Source: Schistosoma mansoni (taxonomy: Eukaryota; Platyhelminthes; Trematoda; Strigeidida; Schistosomatidae). From it: a stretch of DNA of 64,000 nucleotides. The notes beneath the pieces were generated by a model. The model was not told where the DNA came from and ran no database searches. It was given only the letters and a program-made list of their open reading frames with translations. Below are positions 1-12,254 of the stretch, in pieces (position 1 is the stretch's first letter; every line of letters begins with the position of its first letter). Location of the stretch: contig NW_017386022.1 of NCBI RefSeq assembly GCF_000237925.1, positions 186,001 through 250,000 on the forward strand, written 5' to 3'. A program made the position numbers and the translations under genes.

Positions 1-1293
1 TCTCCTCTCAATACCAGGAAAAGTCTTCAACAGAGTATTGTTAAACAGGATGAAGGATTCCGTGGACGCTCAACTTCGAGATCAACAAGCTGGATTTCGT
101 AAGGATAGATCGTGCACAGATCAAATCGCAACTCTACGTATCATTGTGGAACAATCAATCGAATGGAATTCATCACTGTACATCAACTTCATCGACTACG
201 AGAAGGCATTTGATAGCGTGGACAGGACGACACTATGGAAGCTTCTTCGACACTACGGCGTGCCTGAGAAGATAGTCAACATCATACGGAACTCCTATGA
301 TGGACTAAACTGCCAAATCGTCCACGGAGGACAACTCACCGACTCGTTCGAGGTAAAGACCGGTGTTAGGCAAGGTTGCCTACTCTCACCCTTTCTCTTT
401 CTCCTGGTGATCGACTGGATTATGAAGACGTCAACATCTGGAGGAATGCACGGGATACAGTGGACAGGCAGGATGCAGCTTGACGATTTAGACTTCGCGG
501 ATGATCTGGCTCTTCTATCACAAACGCGACAACAAATGCAGGAGAAAACGACCAGTGTAGCAGCAACCTCAGCAGCAGTAGGTCTCAATATAAACAAAGG
601 GAAAAGCAAGACTCTCCGATACAATACAATATGCACCAATCCAATTACACTTGACGGAGAAGCTTTGGAGGATGTGGAAACCTTTACATACCTGGGCAGC
701 ATCATTGATGAACACGGTGGATCAGATGCAGATGTGAGGGCGCGGATCGGCAAAGCAAGAGCAGCATACCTACAGCTGAAAAACATCTGGAGCTCAAAAC
801 AATTGTCAACCAACACCAAGGTTAGAATTTTCAATACAAATGTCAAGACAGTTCTTCTGTATGGGGCAGAGACGTGGAGAACTACGAAAGCCATTATCCA
901 GAAGATACAAGTGTTTATTAACAGCTGTCTACGCAAGATACTTCGGATCCGATGGCCAGACACTATCAGCAACAAGTTACTGTGGGAGACAACAAACCAG
1001 ATTCCATCCAGTGGAGGAAGAAATCAGGAAGAAGCGCTGGAAGTGGATTGGGCACACTTTGAGGAAATCACCCAATTGTGTCACAAGACAAGCCCTCACA
1101 TGGAATCCTGAAGGTCGAAGGAGAAGAGGAAGACCAAAGAACACATTACGCCGAGAAATAGAGACAGACATGAGAAGAATGAACAAGAACTGGAAAGAAC
1201 TAGAAAAGAAGGCCCAGGACAGAGTGGGTTGGGGAAAGCTGGTCGGCGGCCTATGCTCCATTGGGAGTAACAGGCGTAAGTAAGTAAGTAAGT
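1..1293 (+). mobile_element. RTE-clade (SR2-like) non-LTR retrotransposon, 3' portion
   Basis: The reverse transcriptase is already open at base 2, so the element enters from the left. RT landmarks include YEKAFDSVDR near 200, VRQGCLLSPF near 365 and the catalytic DFADDLALLS near 490, with the ADD triad intact. The C-terminal region has [18 protein letters not shown] and [13 protein letters not shown] small insertion near 1005-1015 shifts the frame, so the first frame ends at 1111 and the rest continues in another frame to a stop at 1281-1283. The stop overlaps a TAAG tandem tail (1278-1293); RTE elements commonly end in short tandem repeats instead of poly(A). This copy is dead because of the frameshift but otherwise well preserved. 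SR2 is a family-level inference. Confidence 0.9.
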
Positions 1294-1746
1294 CCTAACT
1301 ACCTATCCAAGTTGATATTAACTTAGTGACTAATAGATTCGTATTTCTTTCGATCAAGCTCTCATAAATATACGTTTATCCAGATGAGTACTAACAAATT
1401 CAATTTATCAGTTCAGGATAATGTTCAAATTAATCAGATGCGATATCGGACCTTTTTATTGAATCAGTATAATAAAGGAAATTGTTGGCTTCTAATCATA
1501 TCAGAAATCATAATTTCTCAGTTACAAATAATTTCTGGTAAAAAAGTACGGGAAAACTACCTGAGGACAATCTAAGTTATTAAAGAAAGTTGTATAATAT
1601 CTCCAACCTCTAAATGTAACCAACTGGCTATTGCTAATTTGAAATCATTCTGCGGTTTTGTATGGATGGCTCATTGGCAAACTCAATGAAGCCTCAAGAA
1701 GCCCAGAAAGAGACATTCCATCTAATCACCGCTAGGGGAACATTCT
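1294..1746. other. Intergenic, nothing recognised
   Basis: AT-rich DNA between the RTE tail and a solo LTR. A 63-codon open frame at 1384-1575 has no recognisable motif and is not supported as a gene. Confidence 0.5.
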
Positions 1747-1983
1747 AGAATGTCACCGTGTATCTTCCCTACTGGATGAATAAGAAGGATCCCCTATGTG
1801 CCTATTGGCTGTCCGAAATGATGATTTACTTTCAGCCAAAAACTATAAATATATGAGATTTTTGTACTATATTTGACACTGTTTTGGGAATAAGATTCCT
1901 ACTTACTAGTTTTCTGTCTTCTCTCTTGCAACGTTGTGGGATCGACCGTTCAAGTAGTCTAGTAGTACGCGGCATAGCAAGAA
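1747..1983 (+). mobile_element. Solo LTR with 4-bp target duplication (AGAA)
   Basis: The segment 1751-1979 begins TGTCACCG and ends GGCATAGCA, so it has TG...CA ends. It is flanked on both sides by AGAA (1747-1750 and 1980-1983). It is GC-richer than its surroundings and has a TATA box (TATAAAT, 1844-1850) in the middle, as expected of an LTR promoter. No internal retrotransposon sequence is attached, so it is a solo LTR. The family is not identified and differs from the TGTAGTGCC family elsewhere in the window. An LTR is inferred from ends, duplication and TATA; no second copy was found here to confirm it. Confidence 0.55.
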
Positions 1984-2734
1984 TCTAAAGCTCTAAATAT
2001 AACAGGATTAATATATAATTTGGAATAAATATTGCAATTGTAAATGATTTTAAAAAAACATCGTTCCTTTAGCAACAGGTAGCTGATTTTGTAATTGATA
2101 CGATACGTTTTGCTCATTTTTTTAGTGATTAGAATGTTTTCAATAAATTTTCATACAATGTTTTGAACTGGAAGTTGTTAGAAAGTTATTTAAGAGTAAT
2201 TTGATACACTTGTTTACTTACAAAATAAATAAAAATTCTCAGATGTTTTACAGAATCACAGGCTGATAACTTCCTACTTTTCCTTTAATAGTTCTTTACT
2301 TTATATTACGAATAACCTACTTACCAATATAATATTAATACCGATATACTTTTATGTTATTATAAACATAATTAAGTTGCTTTCATCTATATTCTTCTAA
2401 TTACTGGATACTATTAATCCTAATTATTCATTAAAGGGACATTTGTCAACGACTGATGTATATTTAACACTTAACTTTTTCGTTAAAAATAATGTGAGAC
2501 TCATTTCCATTTGATAATCTCTAATCCAAAAACTTTTAGATTTCTTTGACATTACAACATATTTTCGCATATATTTGCGTACTTCTGCCTTTCAGAACTT
2601 ATTAGTTTAACATGTATAAATTACTCTAGATCATGACAGGAGAATATTTTAATACAGTCATTTCGTTTCTTATTTATTAATTGTTTTTGTAACATTTAAT
2701 AGTCTTCATCTGGCTATAATAGATAAACGTAGAT
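1984..2734. other. Intergenic AT-rich DNA
   Basis: No gene, RNA or repeat recognised. Confidence 0.5.
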
Positions 2735-2950
2735 TAACGTGGATTGGTTGAAGTTAGACATTAACGCCGTTGGATGCCGACTCAGTGGTCTAGAGGCTAG
2801 GCGTTCGCAACTGAGACCGAAGGTCAAGGGTCCTAGTACTGCGTGTGGGATCGTGAATGCACCATTCTGAGGAGTCCTATACCAGGGTGAAACGGTCATC
2901 CAGTGCTTCCGGGTTTTCAATGGTGGTTTAACGTTGATCCAATATTGATA
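2735..2950 (+). mobile_element. Degenerate hammerhead SINE (family B)
   Basis: This copy carries the family-B leader (GGATTGGTTGAAGTTAGACA), the tRNA-like head (GGATGCCGACTCAGTGGTCT) and the ribozyme region near 2870-2905 (CTGAGGAGTCC ... GTGAAAC ... CAGTGCTTCC). Stem I is damaged on the 5' side (ACCATT instead of GCACTG) and several positions differ, so it is probably inactive. The 3' part decays after 2935. Confidence 0.75.
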
Positions 2951-3612
2951 TTAGTTCAAATTCAACAATTCCCACAACCATATACAGACAAACGTAAATT
3001 ATTTAAGAAGTTTTACAATCGCAATGTAAAATACACTCAACATACACATCAAAATACAAGAATAACTATTACGGAAGTATTCTACGATTATCTAGATTTT
3101 ACAAAATTGTGCATATGTTAAGTAAGATAAAGTTTTAAAGTACTGTTGTTTGTATAAAACATATCTATAAATAAGATAGAAGGCATAACATGATATCCCA
3201 TTGCTAAATGAATTACTTATTCTTTGGAAATATGTATTTATACATTCGGGTTAAAAGTTTAACTTGACTATGACAAATAATGATATTCAAAATTTAAATA
3301 ACCTTTGCTGAATCTGTGAGTATTCTATAGGTTTAAAGTACTGATTAGAAATATAACTTACAATACCAATTCATCTGAAGTAAAAGTAACCGCTGGGTAG
3401 AAATCTAGAATTTCTATGTGCAGTATCATGTCACGTTTTAGAAAAATAATTAACGTGAACATGAAAATCTTTACATAAGTTCTACTTGGAAGATTCTTAG
3501 ACTTGTATAATTAGTTGCATTCCAATAATCTGTTCACTATTTAATAATGAGGGGATAATTTGATTACTTGCAAATCACTAAATGAGGCTTTGCACAGATA
3601 GTTGGCAAATGA
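2951..3612. other. Intergenic AT-rich DNA
   Basis: Nothing recognised. A short open frame at 2903-3121 starts inside the SINE and has no family features. Confidence 0.45.
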
Positions 3613-3712
3613 TATTTCCTTGAAAAAGCTTGGACCAGATTGAAGGCGAAACGTTGGATTTACTTCAAATTCATTCGCTGAGATTTTACAAATATATTAT
3701 TCCTATTTAATC
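3613..3712 (+). mobile_element. Penelope-like terminal-repeat fragment, type II
   Basis: TTCCTTGAAAAAGCTTGGAC, then GGCGAAACGTTGG and ATTCATTCGCTGAGATTTTA. A close copy lies at 29124-29219. The arrangement (C)TTGAAAAAG ... GGCGAAACGTT resembles the hammerhead-like core (CTGANGA ... GAAAC) found in terminal repeats of Penelope-like elements, here degenerate. Assignment to PLE is by resemblance, with no attached ORF. Confidence 0.5.
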
Positions 3713-4078
3713 CCATTCAATAATTGAAATATTCTAATAGATTTCAAATATATAACTAACTTGCAACTGTTATTAAATAAAATCATTATACTGGATCTAA
3801 AAACATCGGTTGAAAAACCTGTGAATAGAGTATTAGCTGAAGGTACTTTTTCTACTCATTATCAACAAAACTAAGCTAATAAGAAACATCCAAGTATTGA
3901 TGACCAACTAAAGTAAAATTATTCATCAATTGACTCTTACTGAGAGGATATCAGAATACTATTATTAAGAGAACTGTTCCTTCACATAGGAAGCAAATAT
4001 TTTTTTATGTACTGGAACGTAGCATAATAAATAAGTAGTTGAATTCATGAATTAATTAAAGCTAGATCACTATGCAAA
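3713..4078. other. Intergenic, nothing recognised
   Basis: AT-rich, no supported feature. Confidence 0.4.
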
Positions 4079-4195
4079 ACCTGGATGAAATGGCCGTCCA
4101 GTTCTTCCAGAATTCCCATGATGGTCTAGATTCAATTGACTCATGAATTTAATTATTAAATTACCATTATATCCACAAAACCTCTCTCTGATAAG
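4079..4195 (+). mobile_element. Family-B SINE, 3' fragment
   Basis: Starts within the ribozyme (ATGAAATGGCCGTCCAG), continues through the conserved ATGATGGTCTAGATTCAATT tail and ends in ATCCACAAAACC...CTGATAA, the usual family 3' end. It is 5'-truncated and lacks the tRNA head. Confidence 0.75.
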
Positions 4196-6943
4196 AATAA
4201 ATAAATAAATCGTATTTAGTACAAAGACTTGTAGTGTAACTACCTTCTCTGCTTCGTTTTTCAGAGAGTGAAATAGAATATTATTTACCAATCACAAATT
4301 CTAATTATCTTCCTATACCTAAATATACATTCAAATGTAATTTTCGTGTACATTTTTCACATAAAAACGTCTTTTTCAACTTTGCTAAGACCCTTTAGAC
4401 GAATTTTCTATGTATTACATTGAACTTTATCCATTTAGCCAATGTATGAAAAATTATCGCCACAAAGCAAGCATGATAAGCTTTTCAGAATGAGTGCAAA
4501 TCCATTATTGAAAAGAATGAAATAAGTAGTGCCTGATATATATATTTATTATCTTACATCATATGAATATGAAACGGCACATGAATAACACACGGTCAAT
4601 AATTTGAGCACGTGTTTTGCAACTCGTATTTAATTTGTCATCATTTGACAAAATAATATGCTTATTTTATTGCTTAATCATTGAATGAGGCAAATTCGCT
4701 AAGCGTTATGTAATCGTAACCTTTCAGGTAGATTCAGTCAATTGTATTTGAAGTCCCATATATAAGACATAAATACCTCAGTTCTGCATATTCATAGTCG
4801 CGTTCAAGTAGTAATTTGACATTATTAAAACATATGAATTTGATTTTAAGGCCTTTTGCGAACTAAACGACTCTTTGATTTACATTGAAGTGTTAGCGTA
4901 TACTTTATGTTTCTTCACTTTCACAAGAAATTCTAAAAACTAAATTATCAAGTAAAGCTTCATTATGATGTGGTTTCTGAGCAAAATTTGTTTTTCCTTT
5001 ACTCTCCACAAATGTTTACCCGGATTCAGGTTAAACGATCGGCCTCGTAACAAGTAAGTTTTATTTGGATTCCTTTCTTGTCGTTCAATATTGAACATTC
5101 CTATTATCAATGAATTCGTGACAGTACTTGAATTTCCAATATTGTCATACCCAACATGGTTGAGATGCGCTGACTATGAATTCTCATTAAGTTTTAGAGA
5201 ATATCTTACAAAGACGATAAAGAATAAACACACAACTAAGCAAGTGAATGACTGTTCAATTCGCGTTTTACATCACAGAGTGACGATGTTTTTACAATCA
5301 TTGAAAATCAAAAAAGATTGAATAGATCCTTCGTCTTAGTATAGGTTCTATATGTAGCTTTCGCGCTGGGCGTTAAAGGAGAACGAAATTGTTACCCACT
5401 ACTTAGTCTATTTCAATCCCTTACTTAAACTAACTTCAACGCACCCAACCATCACAAAATTTCTAACCCAACCATCGTTTCATACATTTTGTCTCTCACC
5501 TTCCAGTTACTTTAATTATAAAAATAAAAAGAAATAACTTTCACATTCCATAGATGAACAGTTATTATAATTACGATTTGCTTTCCTTTCGTTAGTCGCA
5601 ATTTTCTAGTGGAGTTTGAAGCTTGTCTGCTTCGGTGATATTGTATTCATATGTCCTAATGGTTTTTGGACTCTGAACTAATTATCACTTAATGTTTAAT
5701 TCCAAAGAATGATAACGTTTCATTAATTCGATGACTTTTCCAAATGTAAACATTCGGTTAAATTTAAATACATTGATGTTTCACACCTCTATTAGTAATA
5801 AAATCTGGTGATGCTACGTGGAAAATTTCTAGGATTTGCACCAACTTCCCGGATCCTACCAGTTTATGTACAATCGTAGTTGTAGTCATTTTGACGTTAG
5901 ACATCTTTTTTATGCGGAAAATCAACTCCATTGTTCAGGATTTATGTATTATGTCAACGAAAACTATCCAACTGTAGAATTCACTTAGTATCCATCTCTG
6001 CTTATCCAATCGTAGATTAGTATCTTTATAACAGGAAGTCATTTTCTACTTTTTGAAATCGTGCAGAAGTGATATTATTCCGAAGAAAGTTATCAAAGCG
6101 AAATGTAAATCAATGAATATTGATCATTTTGATGCATTTACAATGAACACGACAATAGTCAGAAAGAAAGAGAAACTATTAATAGTTCCAAATGGATCCA
6201 GGAACAATGAAGTCTATCAATCACCAAAAATAAGCGTAATAATTACTTACACTAGAAAATTACATCTTGATAATCTAAGAATAAAATAATCTATAAAATT
6301 AAATGTATATAAATATTTTCTGAGTGGTTCAGTAATATGATATTAAGGCAAATATTTGATGAGTTGATCGCTGTCCTGAACATTGTAAATCTTCTATACC
6401 ATGCTTATCTAGATAATAATAATAATACTTCGAAAGACTATTGTTTTGTTGTATACTATATTGTAATAAAGGATTCTTTTTAAAGATATAAGGTGTCTAG
6501 AGAGAAAATGAAAACATTGTGATTAAACCTACCAGTCTATAGAACTCAACTGTATGTAAATATATGTTGTCCAGAATAACAAATGGTTATTTATCATATT
6601 GACATAAAATTGATGTATATATCTATTGTTTAGTTTACTTTGTTGTTTTCAATACGATAAACTGCAAGTTTTTACAAAGACATCACTCATTTAGATAATA
6701 AAAAATCAGAATTCCTACGTTATTGGTGATCAGTATTTTCATCAGGCGATTATGTGAATAGAACAATATTTTATTATTCAAAAAAACAAAAATAATAAGA
6801 TGCACTTGAGAGAAAATTTTGATAAAGTCATAAGTCCTACTCAGTACCTGTTTGCTCTGAAACTGGTTTGTCTAGAAAGTATGTTATATGGTGAATAAAA
6901 CGCGAATCTATCTTCACTTTTCACATGAGCACTTAGTCAGTAA
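4196..6943. other. Long gene-less stretch
   Basis: About 2.7 kb of AT-rich sequence with no recognised repeat. Open frames at 5091-5321 and 6053-6289 (76 and 78 codons) have no recognisable domain or homologous neighbour, and I do not call them genes. Confidence 0.45.
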
Positions 6944-7304
6944 AGGATTTACCTCTCGAAGTCAGTCACTAGTGAGCATATGATTACTATTATTATCAGA
7001 AGGGGTTTCGGGGAGATTTAGTATTTTCATGGTTGAAAGCATGAGTCAATTGAAGATAGACCACCATCGAAAACCTGAAGCACTGGACGGCCGTTTCGTC
7101 CTATTATAGGACTCCTCAGCAGTGCGCACCCCCGATCCCGCACTCGCGAGTTTCGAACACAGGACCTACCAGTCTCGCGCCAGAGCACTTAACCGATAGA
7201 CCACTGAGCCGGCATCCAACGGTGTTTTCCATGGTGGTCTAGCTTCAATTGACTCACGCTTTGAACTATGAAAATACTAAATCTCCACAAAACCCCTTCT
7301 GTTA
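6944..7304 (-). mobile_element. Family-B SINE, inverted composite with head-to-tail junction
   Basis: Read on the minus strand, 7222 down to about 6998 is a nearly complete family-B copy: tRNA-like head with GGCTCAGTGGTCTATCGG and B-box-like GTTCGAAA, ribozyme, tail, CCCCTTCTGATAAT. It then runs directly into the start of another monomer (CTCACTAGTGACTG, 6980-6967). At 7222 the orientation flips: 7222-7304 is a plus-strand 3' tail (TTTTCCATGGTGGTCTAGC ... CCACAAAACCCCTTCTG). No clear TSD was seen. Confidence 0.8.
7080..7125 (-). ncRNA. Hammerhead ribozyme, family B (core intact)
   Basis: Minus strand: stem I strand GCACTG, core CTGAGGA, stem II GTCCTAT/ATAGGAC, GAAA, short stem III in ACGGCCGT, cleavage triplet GTC, then CAGTGC pairing with GCACTG. 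All invariant core bases are present. Stem III is only 2 bp around GGCC and is palindromic, as in hammerheads thought to act as dimers. Confidence 0.75.
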
Positions 7305-7723
7305 GATATTTGTTTAACAAATCATCTACTAACCTATGGATCTGAAGTTTCGATTATTAGCTGTGTTGATTTCTCAAGAAAACTCATGATTGTTTTAGTA
7401 TTAAAGTTAGAGTTTTGATTCTTCTATTATCCTTAAAATTTTACTCAAAATATGATCATATTTTTTCTCTACTTCCTAGAATCTCTTATTAGGTTTTATA
7501 TTTTCTTTGTTAAAAGTCACTTTTATTTTATACTTCAGTATCCATGTGCACTAAATTCACTTTTATGTTTAATACCGAAAGAAAAAAAATTTCGAATTTA
7601 CAAAAACTAACTTTCAAGTGTAACTGAATTCACTTACGAAATTATTTAATAAAATTTATATTCTGGTTAATAAACATGATTATTAACATTATTCTTTTAA
7701 AACATTTTTTCTTATAAGCAAAG

Positions 7724-8161
7724 ATGGATAGTGGCTAGCGCGTTTCGCCTTATTTGGGACTCATCAGCTTGATGTACCTGCATCACAGAGTTGATTTTCA
7801 CTCTGAGACTCGAACACATTACCATCCGCTTCAAACGCTATCGCGTTATCCACTCACCTACTGAGTCCTGATAGCCTCTTGCTTGTGCAGAGGAGTGAAG
7901 TTTAAATTCATTTGGTGTTGTTTACTTGTATCTTCCCATTGACGTTAAAGACTCCGATTGATCAGTCTCTTGTTGGGATATATTCATCCCGTATTAATTG
8001 CCTGGATATTGCCTTAAGTTAAAAGCTTTATTAGCGAATAGGACGAAACGTACGTCCTGGATTCCACCATCCATCTTTGCTTATGATGCTTGTGAATCGA
8101 GGCTATATCGAGGCAATACGCACAGTATGCACACAAGAGACTGATCAATTGCAGTCCTAGA
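7724..8161. mobile_element. Sm-alpha hammerhead SINE, degenerate inverted composite
   Basis: 7724-7990 is a minus-strand copy: end region AGATGGATAGTGGCTAGC, part of the ribozyme, the tRNA-Ser/Leu-like head (ATCGCGTTATCCACTC, ACTGAGTCCTGATAGCC) and the 5' leader. About 15 bp spanning the ribozyme cleavage site (the CCAGGAC region) is deleted near 7749. After a diverged spacer, 8037-8161 is plus-strand, starting inside a ribozyme (AGGACGAAACGTACGTCCTG) and running into the tail. This is a fold-back arrangement with no clear TSD. Confidence 0.8.
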
Positions 8162-9142
8162 TTTGAAACTTTCTCAAATTGCATTTTCAGCAAGTCTCTA
8201 TTGAATTAAGAATAAGAAATAAACTTAGTTCAATGAATTCAATGTTTTTTATAAAACTTGAAAGTAACAAATCAATTGAAAATTGAATATTATTACAATA
8301 AATAGTTTTTTTTTCTTTAATATTCAATTTTACTTTATCCTTTATTGACTACTACTCAGTTCAGTTGATTATATTTTATTTTTTAAACTCTATTTTGTAA
8401 TTATAATTATAGTTACTATATTATATGTTGCTAAGCGCATAGATACATTAATTCTACATATATCATTATTATTATTCTTGGTCAACTCTTGCTTATCTTA
8501 CATTATTGTTTTATATTGAGATAATTAAGTATTAGAGTAGTTAATTACTTGTAACTTTCTTTGATATTCTAAAACGTATGGATACTATAATGCGTAAAGT
8601 TAAAATGCTTCTACCTTTACGTAGCATATATATATATATTCGAAATCATCGATAATGTGTGCAGCTATAATGTATCCATGTAATAAATGTATAACTCACA
8701 TGTTCACAAAACCATATAGATTCACTAGAACCCTAATAAGAAACGGATATAAATCAACAATATTGAAATATTTTTTGTATCATTATCATTCATAAGATCA
8801 TTTTATGAGTCAAGAAAAGAAATTTCTGAATGGTTATTTTTCTATGGAATTTTATAATTCAGTTCAAATGAAAGATTTATATTGAAATTTCTAAATATAA
8901 TTCGTCATTTGTGTATAGATATATAAATTGAAATTCTTTCGAATCATCTATCAAATTAAACTTTAATGAAATTTACTTCATTATATTTGAATATTCATAG
9001 TTAACGATGAAACGAGAAAATAGATGTAAAGAATGGATGAAATTCTGTATGTATATAATTTGTTTATAGGTATCAATGACAAAGTTGGATTGAATAGTTC
9101 CAAATAAATTGAACAGTAGATAAAGTGTATTTTATTTGTTTA
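8162..9142. other. Intergenic AT-rich DNA
   Basis: Nothing recognised apart from a short TA run near 8630. Confidence 0.45.
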
Positions 9143-9216
9143 CTCTGAAGAAGTGGCTTACATTAAGTTACGAAATGTTAGAAATGCTATTTTTCTACTC
9201 GTTGGGATATAACAAA
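9143..9216 (+). mobile_element. Penelope-like terminal-repeat fragment, type I
   Basis: CTCTGAAGAAGTGGCTTACA, then GTTACGAAATGTTAGAAA and TTTTTCTACTCGTTGGGATA. It matches the repeats at 18291-18360, 47090-47165 and 55822-56140. The hammerhead-like order CTGAAGA ... GAAA is retained, but the GTC triplet is GTT here. Confidence 0.65.
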
Positions 9217-9654
9217 AAATATATTTTGTACATATTTGGTTCAAATATAACATTTTCTAAATCATACATTCTGACAACGGAGATTTAATAAGACAGTTGT
9301 AAATTCTGAGCATTGTACTGTTAAATACATTCGATTTTACTAACGATGTTTAGAGGTATCAGGTCATTGATTTTATGCTTTGAACTCTGCAGTATCTAAA
9401 CTGATTCTGTAAATTTCATCAGGCTTACTTATGACCGGTATATTTTTTAAAAATATCGAGCTTCTATAATTGAACACAACAATATCGATTTACTGAAGTT
9501 TCACAGGTAGAAATAAAAATGTTTGATAGTGTGAAATATTTTTGCGAAAAAGATTTTAATAAGTGCCATCATCGGAAAAGGAAAATTGACATGAATAAAT
9601 ATACGGCGAGTAATTTTCAAACAACATATTCGGTTTAAGAATAAATTTTAACGC
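9217..9654. other. Intergenic, nothing recognised
   Basis: AT-rich sequence without a supported feature. Confidence 0.4.
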
Positions 9655-9967
9655 AGTGGAGTTCTACCAAGTCTGTTGTAGAGATATCAACTCACTGAAG
9701 ACAATTGGTGAACGGTCGCTCAAAATTGTGGATTGGTTGAAGTTAGACATTAACACCGTCGGATGCAGGCCAGCTCAGTGGTCTGTCGGTTAAGGGCTCC
9801 GGCTCGAGACTGGTAGGTCCTGCGTTTGAATCTCGCGAGTGCGGGATCGTGGATGCGCACTGCTAAGGAGTCCCATAATAGGACGAAACGGCCATCCAGT
9901 GCTTCCAGGTTTTCGATGGTGGTCTATCTTCAATTGACCCATGATTTCAACCATGAAAATTTCTAAA
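9655..9967 (+). mobile_element. Hammerhead SINE family B, near full length
   Basis: Leader (AGTGGAGTTCTACCAAGTCT, then GTGGATTGGTTGAAG), tRNA-like head (CAGCTCAGTGGTCTGTCGG; B-box-like GTTTGAATCTCG), ribozyme at 9857-9902, tail TTCGATGGTGGTCTATCTTC. The ribozyme core reads CTAAGGA instead of CTGAGGA. This replaces an invariant G, so the ribozyme is predicted inactive although stem I (GCACTG/CAGTGC) and stem II are intact. Confidence 0.85.
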
Positions 9968-10189
9968 AAAGCAGGGAAATAAACGTCTAGTAGTTAACAT
10001 AAAAGCAAAGTATCCACAGTTCGTGAAAGTAGAAAGTGACGAGATTTGTCAGGTTTAAAAGTTTTTCTAAAAGAAAACCAGCATGTTTAAATAATAACAG
10101 ATGAAATTATCATCAGAATCAACAGGAAATACTCGGGTGAACAATTCATGTATATTCTCTTGACACCTTTACTCCAAAAAATGATTACT
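9968..10189. other. Spacer between SINE and RTE copy
   Basis: Nothing recognised. Confidence 0.4.
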
Positions 10190-11818
10190 TGCTTAAGTAC
10201 CTACGCCTGTTACTCCCAATGGAGCATAGGCTGCTGACCAGCATTCACAAGCCCATTATGTTCAGGGCCTTCCTTTCTAGTTGTATCCAACTTTTGTTCG
10301 TTCTTCTCAGGTCTATCTCCATTTCTCAGCTTAATGTGTTCTTTGATCGTCCTCTTCTCCTTTGACATTCAGGATTCCATGTGAGGGCTTGCATTCTGAC
10401 GCAGTTGGGTGATTTCCTCAATGTGTGTCCTATCCACTTCCAGCGCTTCTTCCTGATTTCTTCCTCCACTGGATGGAATCTAGTTTGTTCTCTCCCACAG
10501 AAGGCTGCTGCTGATAACGTCTGGCCAACGGATCCGAATTATCTTGCTTAGACAACTGCTTGTAAATACCTGTATCTTTTGGATGATGACTTTCGTAGTT
10601 CTCTTCGTCTCCTACCCATACAGTAGAACTGTCTTAACATTTGTATTGAAAATTATGATCTTGGTGTTGGTTGACAATTGTTTTGGGTTCCAGATGTTCT
10701 TGAGTTGTAAATATGCTGCTCTTGCTTTGCCGATCCTCGCCCTCACATCTGCATCAGATCCACTGTGTTCATCGCTGATGCTGCCCAGATATGTAAAGGT
10801 TTTTCTCCGTCAAGTGTAATTCGATTGATGCATGTTGTGTTGTATCGGAGAATCTCGCTTTTCTCTTGTGTATATTGAGACCTATTGCTGCTGAGGTTGC
10901 TGCTACACTGGTCGTTTTCTCCTGCATTTATTGTTGCGTGTGTGATAGAAGATCCAGATCATCTGCAAAGTCTAGATCGTCCAGCCGCATCGTAGCTATC
11001 CATTTTATCCATGCTTCCACCCAGATATTAATGTCTTCATGATCCAATCGATCACTAGGCGAAAGAGAAAGGGTAAGAGTATGCAACATTGTCTGATACC
11101 GGTCTTTACCTCAAACGAGTCATTGAGTTGTCCTCCATGGACGATTTTGTAGTTTAATCCATCATAGGAATTCCGTATGATATTGACTATCTTCTCAGGC
11201 ACGCCGTAGTGTCGAAGAAGGCTCCATAGTGTTGTCCTGTCAAATGCTTTCTCGTAGTCAATGAAGTTGATGTTGAGTGATGAATTCCATTCGACTAATT
11301 GTTCCACAATGATCTGTAAATTTGTGATTTCGTCAGTACACGATCGATCCTTACGAAATCCAGCCTGTTGATCTCGAAGTTGAGCGTCTACGGAATCCTT
11401 CATTCTGTTTAACAATACCCTGTTGAAGACTTTTGCTGTTATTGAGAGAAGAGTGATGCCCCTGTAGTTATCACACTTGCTGAGATCGCCTTTCTTTGGT
11501 ATCTTGATCAGAAGTTCTTCTTTCCAGTTTGTCAGTACTTGTTCTTCATCCCAAATTTTACTGAAGAGAATGTGGAGTATCTTTGCAGTTACCGCTACAT
11601 CTGCTTTTAGTGTTTCTGTCGGAATGTTGTCTGGTTTCGCTGCTTTGCCGCTCTTGATTTGTTTGATGGCCATTCTGATCTCTTCAGTTGTTGGTGGGCC
11701 AACATATATTGGGATGTCCGTGGGTGCTGCTTCGATGTTGGTTGGGTTCAGTGGAGCTGGTCGATTCAAGAGTTCTTTGAATTGTTCTACCCACCTGTTT
11801 CTTTGTTCTTCATCTGAA
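10190..11818 (-). mobile_element. RTE (SR2-like) retrotransposon, 5'-truncated, antisense
   Basis: On the minus strand an open frame runs from 11874 to 11005. It contains the pre-RT region (EEQRNRWVEQFKELLNRPAP), RT motifs GKAAKPDNIP, FRKDRSCTDEI, FIDYEKAFDRTTLW and VKTGIRQCCILLPF. The frame breaks downstream, where the DFADD region and C-terminus survive only in pieces. The 3' end is the usual GTAACAGGCGTAGGTACTTA at 10190-10215. Element homology stops near 11818 (5' truncation); the ORF's first ~20 codons lie in flanking DNA. IRQCC in place of VRQGC and a missing SV in the D-SVD motif show decay. Confidence 0.88.
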
Positions 11819-12254
11819 AATGATAATATATTCAAAATGCTACCAACATTCTTCATTACTATCTCAACTTGCATTTGTTATTCACTCACAGATTTTTCAC
11901 ACATGCATCATAAAAAGTACAATTATTTGTAAATAAATTAATATTTTGAGACTAAAATAATTTTGTGAGATAAAGTCTTTAGATGGGTTGATTTTTGAAA
12001 TTGTAAACTTTTAAGCTGCTATCCTCTAGTTCTGTGAATTATATGGTTTATCTGGTTTATATCATGGACTTAACTTAGTTAGACTACCATAATTTACCAG
12101 GAAAGCATGGGTAGCTGATTTATCCTAACATGGGATTTCCTAAAAGTGCACCTCCACGAAAATTTAACAATCTGCACAAAATCCTATACCGATAATCAAA
12201 TAATGTTTAAAGTTTGAACCATGAACTGAACTTAATAAGACCATCACTGATCAT
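11819..12254. other. Intergenic, nothing recognised
   Basis: AT-rich sequence flanking the RTE 5' truncation point. Confidence 0.4.

Noticed and set aside
295-1261. Minus-strand open frames at 295-975 and 977-1261
   Set aside because: Shadows of the RTE reverse transcriptase on the opposite strand.
10544-10819. Plus-strand 91-codon open frame
   Set aside because: Antisense shadow of the minus-strand RTE copy at 10190-11818; the same applies to 11477-11932.
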